Source: Zonotrichia leucophrys gambelii
Lineage: Eukaryota > Chordata > Aves > Passeriformes > Passerellidae
Assembly: GCF_028769735.1 (NCBI RefSeq)
Contig: NC_088178.1
Span: forward strand, 310,001 to 374,000
Reading direction: 5' to 3'
DNA length: 64,000 nt
Below, in pieces: positions 53,601 to 64,000 of the stretch (within the stretch, counting starts at the first letter, position 1; each line of letters starts with the position of its first letter). The position numbers were made by a program, and so were the translations under genes. A model generated the notes under the pieces. That model searched no databases. It had not been told where the DNA came from and saw nothing but the letters and a program-made list of their open reading frames with translations.

Positions 53601-56292
53601 TACCTCATTAGAACTATTGAAGGCAAAAGCCTTTACTGTAGTTCTACATGCTGCTGGCACATGGCAAGTGAGAGATGGACTGATAAAGGCTTAAGTTTGC
53701 TTAATTTGCAGTGTTCCTCTCATACTTCCGTTTTTCTTTCTTAATTTCTTTGCATCTGGCTTTCTTTCTTAAACAATTTCACAGATTGCTGTTGCTACTT
53801 TATGGACTAGCAGGCACCACAAATTCTCAAGCATCACTCAAGGCTCCTTTTCTGCTAAATGGAGGCAGAAAAGCTCTTCTCAATTTTCCCCACCTATCCC
53901 AAACACCTACCTAAATGTGGATTTCTCTCCAGAGGTGCCTTTCCTTCTGTAAGTTTTAAAAGGAGCCCAGACAACTGTGTGAGAGAGCTAAACCTGGAAA
54001 AAATTAATCTCACCCTGAGTGGGGAGATGAAAGGCTTTTATTTGCTCGAGCTATTCTGTTCTAAATGTGGTGGAGAGCTGGCAAGTAGTGATAGAAGAAA
54101 ACACATTACTCTGCAGGAAGAGAGACAGCCCCAGCCTGAAAGCAATAGCCTGATATCTTCTGAGTGGCGTGCAAGCAAGCATCCCCACGTTTTTATCTTC
54201 CCAAAGCTGACCTTTCCCTCTCTTTTATCTAATCTGGTGCCTGTGATCTTGCTAATTCAATTGCTGTGGCAGACAGGCAGTTACTCACATGGTGTCAGGA
54301 GATGGACAAGGAGTGTGGTGCTCCTGCACCAGTTCACACTTCTGTTTGTCCATTCTCAGCCTTCAGAGCAGGATCCAAGCAAACTATTGTCACACAGGAA
54401 AGCTTTTTTTGTGGAACTGCTGTTTTCTACCAGCTGTACAATGGACAAGTGCAGGTGGCTTGTGTGATGGCTTGTACAGCACTGTAGTACTCTCACACTG
54501 TTCAAAACTGGATGATTTATTTTCTTCCCTAGCTAGATGAGCAGATCCCAGGACTTTCTAAGGGTACAGACCAGTGAGTCATTCACATGGTTTATCAGCA
54601 CCAGAAAGGAGGGTTCCTGTTCTCCATGCCAGTTCCTTGGCTGTGAGTACTCAGGTCTCTCTTTGGGCCATTTTATTTTATTTTATTATCTTGGTGGGAA
54701 AACAGTCTGAGGAGCTGAGGGCACTTTCAGGAGAGTCTGACAAATGCCAGAGGCTGGCAGGGAAGGAGAAGGGACCCTCCTGTCTTAGGTGGTCATGGGG
54801 ATCAGATTGCTCAGGCTGTGCCCAGCCATTCTGAAGGGCACTTCAGGTAGCTCGAGGGTGATTCATGAGGAATCCTCAATGTCAGGCATCCTTTTTGCTT
54901 CCAAGTAAGAGTTAGTCCTGTACCTTATATATGCTTTTAAGACCGTTTTCCATCAGATTGTTTTCTTGTTTTGGTTTGAGGGGTTCTTTTTTAGGGGAAA
55001 ATGCTGATTTTTTTTTTTTATAGTACTGTTTCACTTATAAAATTATCTCTGTTTCTAAAAACTGATTTATGCGTTCCTCAGCAAGACTAGAAATTCAAAC
55101 AGAGCAGATGTTTGGCAAAAAATCTGGACTCAGAATTGAGATTTAGAAGTGAAACCTAGAAGTGAAACTTAGCTACAAATGTGAAAAGAAGGAAGCTCAT
55201 TGGGCTGGGCTAAATACAAACCAATAGGCAAAAAAAATAAAGGGAGCTTCATCTTCATACTCTCTTAACTGAGATTATTAGTAACAGAGGCAATAACTTC
55301 TTTAACATTATTAGATTGAATACCTCTTTAATTAGAAGAAGCTATTAATAGTTGATGAATCCTTAGCCATACAGATGGCCTGGGATCTGCAGAATGAGAA
55401 ACATCTTTCCAACAAGCAGCTGTAATGTAATACACATTGCACAGCTCAAAATGCTGCCATTGCATTTGGATTCAGCCCACTGCATCCTGATATTCAAACC
55501 ATGCTGTCTGTGCACCAGCAGTGTGAGGGAAACAGAAGGCAGCTTGGCTTTGGAGCCCCAGCCATGGCAAAAATGCAACTGACTAGTGGCTGAGAGGAGT
55601 GTTTATTTCTGTGTTTTCTTTGTGTTTCTTTCCTTATGTCCCATGTTGCTCTGTTCTTGGGGCTTGGCAGTGGCATTTGCATTGTGGATGATTATATTTA
55701 TTAAAAGGTATTCTTTTATTCAGCTTTGGCATGATTTGCAAGGAAGGAGAAACTGCTTTCAGCAGTGAAATCAGAGGAGCCAACTCTTCAGGTTCCATAG
55801 AAAGGTGCTTTCAAAGCTGCTTTACCCAGCAGGTACTGGCAATGCAAATGAGATCTGTATTCTTAAACCAGGTCAAAGGCAGTTTAGTAAAAGTACTGCC
55901 TCTGTTTATAAAACAGCTTTCTGCCTGTGACCATCATCATGGTGACCTAAAACATCATTTCTTGCTTGCTCCATCTCATTGGAGTTAACTTCATAGAGGT
56001 TTAGAGAGAGATTCAGGTACCCTGAGCATATGAGGCTAAAGGGTGGGGGGAGGAGGAGATCCCCAGAAACTTAGCTCGTGGTTAGTTGCTTTTTCCAAGA
56101 ATTTGAGGGACAGCAAACACTTCTAACCCAGACTTTCCAGTCCTCTGATGTATTTCTGTGTAATTGATGCAACTTCCACAATTAGGAAAGATTTGTTGCT
56201 AATTTCCTGTACATCTGCTGTGCTGTGCTCTCAGAAGCAGCATCTCTCTGGCTGCAGATGTGAATCAAGCTGCCACTGTGTGCTCTTGGGCA

Positions 56293-56819
56293 GTAACATG
56301 GCTTAACCCCATCCAGTAAATAAGAACCAGGCAGCCACTTGTTCATACCCTCTCTCCCCACCAGTGGGGAGGAGAATTGGAGAAAAAAAAATGTACACCT
56401 TGTAAAATAAAACCAGTTTAATAATTAAAATAAAATAAATATTATTATAAAAGTGGTAACAACTGTAATGAAAAGGAGAGAGAGGAGAGGAGCAAATGAT
56501 GCACAGTATAGTTGCTCACCACCTGCTGCCTGATGCTCAGCCTGTCCCAAGAAGCAATCCTGGCCAGTTTTCCCCAGTTTGTGTAGTGCACACAGCACTG
56601 TGTGGTGTGGGATATGCCTTGTCCAGTTTGGGTCAGCTGTCCAGGCTCCCAGCAGTGCACCTGCTCACTGGCAGAGCATGCCAGAGCCAGAAGTCCTTGG
56701 TTTGAGGTAAACTCTCAGCAACAGCCAAAAAATTGGTGTGTTATCAACATGAATTCAAAACAGCCACTGTGCCAGCTGCTAAGGAGGAAAATAAGTCTCT
56801 CCTAGTTGAAACCAGGACA
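56293..56819 (-). mobile_element. Avian endogenous retrovirus LTR, antisense
   Basis: Recognisable as a common avian LTR: on the minus strand it begins TGTCCTGGTTTCAACTAGG and ends GGGGTTAAGCCATGTTAC. Inside, on the + strand, are CCACTTGTTCATACC, AAATGATGCACAGTATAG, TTGGGTCAGCTGTCC and GTGTGTTATCAACATG. No internal retroviral genes are nearby, so this is probably a solo LTR. The family name was not assigned. Confidence 0.82.
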
Positions 56820-59800
56820 GGCACTCGAGGGCAAGCAGCAGCAAGCTGGGGCTGGCCCAGCAGGGAGAGGAGAGAGGAGCACCCTGAGTTTGGCTCACAG
56901 TGGGTCTGTGTTTAATTGAGACTGAGTTTAATTTAGACTTAATTTATTCTCTCTTGTCATTAGCCTTGCTTTCAATTTGTTTGTTTACCCCTCCCAGTGA
57001 ATATATTTTCAGCAAGTTGACAACACTCACAGATCAGTGGATGGATCAGGAAAGGGAGAAAGTCACAATGACTGTGAGATGTAAGCTGCAGTTGTCATTT
57101 TATTCCCTCAAACCAGATCTGAATCCAGTACCTGGTATCCTGACTGCAAAGGACATGGATGTTCTCTCTGCAGGCAGTAAAACATATTTTAAGGTGAATC
57201 CCAGGTGTTCAACTCAAGAATGAGTCTATGTGTGCTCAGATTTTGGGCTCATGAACAGTTGGGTCCTGTTGTGCCAAATGTGCCTATAGTGCACACTTTT
57301 TAGAATAATTAACAGCTTCTGTAAAATGAAGTTTTGCAGTCTAGTAGTATTTTTACTTGAAGCTTTAAATGTATATTCACCTATACACCAGTAATATATA
57401 TAACATTTTCCTTTGCATGGGAACATGCTTGGATCCACTTAATTAAAATTGCCCTTCAGATTGAATCCTGCATCTTGTGTCCAAATTCTTACTGTCCCAG
57501 CTCCCTTAGCTGAGCTGTCTGAGATGCCCAGTCTGCTGCATTGACAACTGCAAGTGCTCTACTTCTTGGCTTGCAGCTGTCTTGCATTAGTGTGGAGCTT
57601 GAATGGGAGGTTTGAATTCTTTCTGGTGCTGCAGAAGGCAAGAAGACAGTAATTTCAGATTAGGGCTGGCTCTTGTGCCATATGTGTTGTAGGACTGAAC
57701 ACACTGTGATCAAATTAATTGCCTTGATTTTAAAAATAATTGAAGTCTTGACTTTACTTAGCAGTTGTTTCTGATTAGGATTTTAAAGTTCTTTTGAATC
57801 CCCAGCTGCCTGCATGTGTGGGCATTTTTGCACTGTAAGAAAGCATCCTTTCTCCTGCCTTGAAATGAAATTGTTCTGCCAGAAGAGCGTTCAGTCACAG
57901 GCTATGTGACCTTTCCTGAGCTTGTGTAGCTATTCCTGAGTGTTTCTCATGTGTATTTAACCCTGATTGCTGTCTTTGATAGCTTTGTAACCCTGCTTGC
58001 TATCAACATCTTTCTCACACAGTCTTTCCATGAGAGGTGAGCAAGTCAGCGAAAAGGCAAGGTAGAAGTATGGTCTTGACAGACTTGAAAATTTGAGCCC
58101 AAGTCCTTATGGATGCTGGAAATGCTGCTTAGAAGAGCACTCTGGTCCAGCCTCCTGTGTGGAAGAAGGCTGTTGCTGACAGTGAGTAGGCTGTGGCATT
58201 GTCAAGTGGGCTCTGAAGAGCTCTCAGGATGATCTCACCACAAAGTGAGATCAAAGTGTTCTAGTACTTCAGTGTCCTTTGAAGTCAGCTGGAAGGGAAA
58301 GCAGGGGACAGCTGTATTAGCAAATGGATTTGGAACTGCAGTGTTAGGTTGAGCCAGCATTTGGAGAAAGCCTGGCATCAATTTCTCTTTAGCCATGCAG
58401 CTTCTGTTTCATGGGAATGGGATGTGGAGAGATCCCACTCCCCTGTAAGGAGCGTGCCCGTGGAGCTGCACTGGCTGTGTGCACTGGCTGCCTCTGCTGT
58501 GTGCCTGGGCTGCAAAAGGCAGAACTGCAGAAAAGCCATGTTTGCTGATAGCAGCATTCTCCTCTGCAGGTGGGGTTCTGGGTGCTTTTTGGGGCAGTCT
58601 CCAGCAGAGCAGCAATTCTGGGAATCCAGGATTTGTCTTCTGTAGAAGACCTGAGGTCATGCTGACAAGTATAGAAAGTTTCAGTTAGTGTTTTGTGAGA
58701 GAAGCAGGGAATCTGGGCTATATCCTTTTTGGTTTTACTGGGCTGGATTCACATGCCCTATCTAAATTACATGTTTTTGCAATTACAGATTGCAGTTGCA
58801 AAACTAACAGCCTGCAGATGCTGTGCAAAATCAGAGCTCTGCTGCAGTGAATTATAGAAGGAGGAGTATTTCTTTTTATGGATAATATTAATAAAACAAT
58901 TAATTCCTTTTGGGTCTTACAAGTTTATAAAATCTGCAAAGACAGTTGACAGACTCAGTTGGGAGTTACAGATGAACTGCATTTCTGTGCTTCTGTAGCC
59001 TCTGGAAAGGACAGAAAATGGCAGAGAAACATAATTTTCAGATAATTTGAAGCAAACATTTGTAATTTTATGATGCTGGTTAGACTGAGAGAGCCTTTAG
59101 AAGAAAACCTGATCCTTATCAAACATAATGGAGAAACTTTCCCACCAGTACAAGCTGGGATTCCTTTTCCTTCTCTGAGGCACAGAAGTCATACCTTTTC
59201 CAGTTTCTTTTGAAATGCAGATAATTTCCACAAATAACACACACAGAAATTACCAAAGCATTTTCAAGAATGCTTTAGAACCTTCTTATATGATTTTAAT
59301 CTAAACTGTTCACTTAGACATAGAATTCTGTCCCTCACATCCTCTTACTTTGCATTTAGGAATTTTTTTTTAATCTGCTGCCAAACCAAAATTACATCAT
59401 AGCAAATGCATGCATTGTTCTTTACTTTTGGCCCTGCAGAGCATTTCTGCAGGCAAGTTTAATTGGCAGGATTTCTGTCCAGTCTCTGTCCTGTGCCCTC
59501 CATGGTAACACGGCCTTTTCCCTTCTTATTCAAATCAAAAAGGACAAAACTACAGGGAAAAACACATTTATCAGAGAAATAAAGTCCAAATGGTGTTCCT
59601 TCACCTCATTCTCCCTTGTAATTGGACTGGCACTCGTGTGCTCCATTCAAGCTTCTGCAAACTATGGTTTCCTGGGGCATTTCCTATTCACAGGGCAAGA
59701 ATGATGGTATGTTGTGCTTCTTTTTGGGATGTCTTGCAAGTCAAAAATGATCTCTCCATCCAGGAGAGATGCTTTGCTACTGGTTCTCCTTTACACAGAG

Positions 59801-60970
59801 AAGACTCTCCAAAGCTGAGCCCCACTCGCGGGCAAGCAGCAGTGCTGCCTTTGGATGGAGGGGGAAACTCCTGCCAAGGAAGCTGTGACAGAGTGAATCC
59901 TCCATTCCTCTGAGGTCTCTGGGATTTTCACAAGGCCCTCTGACTCACAGTGAGGTGCTTTCCAGGTAGTTTGCTTTTGGAGTCCAGCCCATATCACATC
60001 TGGCAGTAGCAGAATTTACAATAAAAGGCACTAAAGACTTCTTCATTAAAAGGTCTCTCATGTGGGAGCTAAACTGAGTAACAGCTCCTTCTTCTGCCAG
60101 GACAGTGACTAGAAGTTGTTCCAAAGTGCAGTTAGGTTTTATTTATGAAAATTTGTCTGGGAATGGCAGAAAGGTGTAATCTTACACTAGAGGGCATTTT
60201 ATTGACTGTGGGATTGAGCTATTTCTGGTAAAACACTTAAATTAAAAATCATATCTCATCACTTCATTCCATCACTGTGTGCAAAGAATAGGCTGTAAAA
60301 ACCACCTGTGCACAGAAATACAGGGATTGAAACAGCACTGGGGTGAAAAGGAACAATTCTGGCAAAAATAAAAAGCAGAAAAACAATCTCTATTCCTACT
60401 ACTTTTTGGAGCTTTCTTGTTCTGGGACAATCTTCTCCCCATCCCTTAAAACGTAGAAAAGTAGTTAGATGCTATGGTTAGGGGTTGAATTCTCAATTAC
60501 AAACTCTCTTCTTTAAATGTGCTGCAAACTCAAACAGTGTTAGTGTGCTGGCTAACATCAAGGTTAACATAGGTAGAACTGGTACAACTTCAAATTAAGT
60601 TAAATGGCATTGTTAAACTCAAAATGGTAAAGCTGCTCTCAGGATGTGCTGCCAAGAGCTGCTGCAGAGAGGCTGATACCTTGTGAAATTTTATTGTGGA
60701 GTTTCTGTGGGTTCCTTGCAGTCATTATCCCATTTTTCACCTGCTCCCATACTCTTCATGTCATGGATTCCCTGTAAGGATTCATGATGAGGTAAGTAAA
60801 TCTCCTTGGATTTCTAAGGTCTACCTTTAAAAAAAACCTCAGAAACCAACCAAACAAAAAAACTCAACAGATCAACTTTAAAAACAAGCCAGCTTTACTA
60901 AATTACGGTATGATGAGCTAGAGTGGGGGCTATGAGTCACAGTTTGTGCAGAGGTTTTAATTGGCTTCCT

Positions 60971-60993
60971 CTCTTTTTTTTTTTTTTTTTTTT
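60971..60993 (+). repeat. Poly-T tract
   Basis: About 20 consecutive T. It could be the poly(A) tail of an antisense insertion, but no recognisable element adjoins it, so a simple mononucleotide repeat is the safer reading. Confidence 0.7.
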
Positions 60994-62061
60994 TGCTTTC
61001 TTTTCTATTCTCAAAAACATCCCTATGCTTTTCAGATATAAGGGTCAGAAATGTTTCCTGAGCCACCTTCCCCTCTGCATTTCTGCCCAGTTTAACATCC
61101 CCTGATGGTGAAGACAGTGTTTCAGGAACTTCTGGCATTTTCAGATGGACCAGTGCTGCATCCAGCCTGGTGTAACCTCAGGGCACTGGATGGTTGCCGT
61201 CTCCCAAATGAATCAACAATGAAAATATACAGCCATTTCCTCTACAAATTTGTAAACTTTCATACATGTCCCTTTTGAAATGCAGGAGGAAACCAGAAAT
61301 GCCAAGGCCTGACTCCCATTTACATCCTGCTCTGTGCTTTGCACTGTTGGGAGCTGCTGGGGTAGATGAGGATGAGCCTCTTGGCTCTGAGTGCACATTG
61401 GTGAGTTCTCTTCCCTGGGGAAGCCTCCTTTTGTGTTCAGAGAGCTGCTGACATCCTGCATTCCTGAGAATGAAGCTCTCAGGTACTGTTTCTTGCCCAG
61501 GAGTTGTGTCCCAAGGGCTGGGATGCTGCTCAGGGCCAGGCAGTGACTGTGTGGGAGAACAGGACAGACACATCACGTCTCTGGTAACAGCAAAAAGCTG
61601 GAAACAATGATCCTGAAATTTTAAAGAAGTGTCAAATCTGTAGTTTGTGGGGAAAAAAGCTGGCTCAGGGGCTCTGCCAACCCAGGGGTTTAAGAAGTCT
61701 AGCTCCTTGGAGTATTGGTACTATGAATCAGTCTCTGAAGTGGCATGCAGTATTGGGCCTGGGAGAGCATATTTTTGTTGCACATTCTTTGTACTGTCAA
61801 AAGCATACCTGTAAAGAGGGTCCAGTGTCATGTCAGACTCAAAATCTCTGAAGATGTTCAGAAAAAATAGGGCCAAAAGACAGTGCATGGATTTGATGCA
61901 CAATTTTGGTATAATCAAAAAAGCGCTTGTTTTCTGTCACTCATTAGGTGGGGTTAGATAGTGAGCAGATAAGGTTTTAAACTGTCAGGAGGTGTTGAAA
62001 ACTGCCAAAAGTTGTGCCATTAAAGAAAAACAGCCCCTCCGTGGGATGTGGAGAGCTCCTC

Positions 62062-62495
62062 TGATGCCTTGGAAGGCTGAGCTAGAACAGAGGCTGGCAG
62101 ACTTAAAGAATAAAGCAGGGATTTATTAGGCCTCAATGGATCCACCTTGGGCAGCACAAGAGCCCAGCCAGGGCTGCACCCAAGATGAACCAAAATGGTC
62201 ACTAAATGCACAAACAGTCATGAGGTCTCTCACTTAGATCAGTTCTGCCCCATTTGCATCTTGCAGTTAATTGTCCAATTCCAGCTTTAGGGTTAGCAGT
62301 CCCCTCCTTCTTGTTTTTCTCTCTTCAGTCCATGTTGTTTGTGCTCTTGGGCCTGAGATTTGGGTGGTTCTCCTTGCTCCCAAGCTAGGGAAGGAATTGT
62401 TTTGTCTAGCTACTCTGTGAAGAGAGGAAGCTCAGAACTACACACTAAAGCAGCACAGAATATGAAAAATATAAAAGCTCAAACCTGAGGCATCA
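62062..62495 (-). mobile_element. LTR-like element, copy 2
   Basis: Same family as 38864-39301 and nearly the same length (434 versus 438 bases). It starts TGATGCCTTGG and ends TGAGGCATCA. Shared internal segments include AGAACAGAGGCT, GCAGGGATTTATTAGGCCT, CACCTTGGGCAG and GGAAGGAATTGTT. The two copies are clearly diverged, so insertion was not recent. Confidence 0.8.
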
Positions 62496-64000
62496 GCTCA
62501 GCCTGGGTCGGCAGCGGCTGTAATGTGGAACCACAGCAGGAAGATTCAGGCTGGAAGAGGTCAAGGCACACAATTCCCTGGGAGAATTCTTAGTCATAAA
62601 TGGAGATGAAAAAATGTCCAGCTCCAGTGTTTGTTTGCTGTAAGAGGCCTTGGGAAGCTGCTGGATGGAGTGACAGAGTGCCCTTTGGCACGCCTGGCTC
62701 CTGCTGCCCCTCTGCTCTGGCCACTGCCTTTGTTGCAACATTCTAGCACAGAGCAGCTCTCCAAGGCCATGGTAAAGATCAAATCTCCCCATCAAGGCAA
62801 ATTACCAGAATAGCACATTAAAGTTCTCCTTTGGTATTTTAATCCAGTCTCCTCTGAGCTTTTATTGCTGTCAAGCAACAAATGTCACTTGTTTTTGCAA
62901 AAGGTTTGTCAGAGATGGAGCTCTTAATGAAGAGCAGGGCTCGCTGGGACATGTTGACCAAGTCTTTGTGGGAAGTGGGGCGGGGGCTGTGTTGCTGGAG
63001 CCCTGGCTCCCACATGGATCACATCTGTGCTTTGCAGGGCACATGCTGCAAGCCCTCCGAGGGGCCCGAGCCTCGGCAGCAGCATGGCCAGCAGTGTTCA
63101 CACAGGCAGGTGTGCTGAATGTGCTCTAACAAAGCACATCTCAATCAAGAGTCCTTAATTAAGGCCTCAGAAAAGCCTTTTGAAAAATACTTATCCATAC
63201 CTAAGCACAACAGCTAAGAAGGTAAGAAAAATCTAGGGGAATTGATTTGACAGAGAGAAACCCCTGGGACAGGAGGAAGGACAGCTCATGCTGAGAGTGC
63301 AGCGCCTTGCGGGGCTGGAAATCCTCTCCTTTGTGTCCTGTGTCACGTGAGCTTCCCTGAAATGCCTGCCCCACTCCTCCAGACAGTCCCTGGAACATTC
63401 TCCTCTGCCGTGGGCATACTGCGAGGGTTAATTCCTGTGTGCTTGTGTCTCACAATGAGGCAGGAATGGAGGACGTGCAGGACTGCTCCCTGGGAGCTGC
63501 TGTGGCTGATGGGATCTGCATTGCAAAAGCCAAAACAAGCACTATTGCCAGTTCTGTTAATTTAAAAGCCAAGAGTCCAGATTGGAGGTGATGGTAGTTT
63601 AAGAAAAAAAATTAGATCAAAAAACCCATGCCTAGCATTTCTTCCTCTGTTAAATGAAGCTTCATGGTATACAGGTGATGTTTTGTTTACATCCTTAAAA
63701 CTATGAGAGTTAAAACCAATTTTTTAACAAAAAAAAAGAAAATGAAAGCTAAAACGTCTCCATATTTTCATGCATCTAGGTAGGAGGGACTTTGGGTACC
63801 AAACCACATATCATAGACTGAGGCTGAAGCTGCAGGAGCACCAGTATTTTTGGAATATTCTAGCACAGTGGGACAGGATTTCCATTGCCATTTGGCTGTA
63901 GGGTTAGAGATACATGAGGCTCTAAAGCCTTATCCCTGCTGGAGCCCTGATAACACTGATCTGATACACAAGAAACCCCAGAATCCTTATTGCAGGCCCA

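Noticed and set aside
53859..54467. 202-codon open frame in ATF6 intron 14
   Set aside because: No recognisable domain, no repeat-protein similarity and no splice evidence; one frame of this size is expected by chance in 19 kb.

Overview
The window is vertebrate nuclear DNA, almost certainly from a bird. It has GT-AG introns, a CpG-rich promoter, CR1 LINE 3' fragments and several LTR sequences of the kind found in birds. I could not fix the order of bird; the LTRs hint at a songbird, but only weakly. No bacterial, phage or CRISPR-like content was seen.

Two protein-coding genes lie head to tail on the + strand. The first (1821-11030) is a complete P-selectin gene, SELP. Sixteen coding exons join in consistent phase into one reading frame of 883 codons plus a stop: signal peptide, C-type lectin, EGF, ten CCP/sushi modules, a transmembrane segment and a short tail ending in a P-selectin-type motif. 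Modules CCP2 to CCP9 are close copies of each other, introns included, which points to recent tandem exon amplification. A polyadenylation signal lies at 11498. A CR1 LINE fragment (about 11565-12097) then fills most of the gap to a CpG-rich promoter.

The second gene is ATF6, the membrane-tethered ER-stress transcription factor. Its first 14 coding exons (12232-44552, 567 codons) are present: acidic activation region, bZIP, transmembrane helix and most of the lumenal domain. The last coding exons should lie beyond 64000; I did not find them in 44553-64000, which reads as one large intron. ATF6 introns hold a 27-bp minisatellite (16433-16959), a 44-bp tandem repeat, a solo LTR with a target-site duplication, two copies of a second LTR-like element, an antisense avian LTR and a CR1 piece. 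A 32-nt inverted repeat pair flanks the bZIP and transmembrane exons.

Functionally the genes are unrelated: one product is a vascular/platelet adhesion receptor, the other an unfolded-protein-response sensor. In human they are several megabases apart and SELP is next to F5, so the adjacency here reflects a different gene order. I found no convincing new multi-gene system. The most unusual points are the SELP module amplification, a Phe in the ATF6 bZIP basic region, the inverted repeats around ATF6 exons 8-9, and the transposon-packed intron 11.
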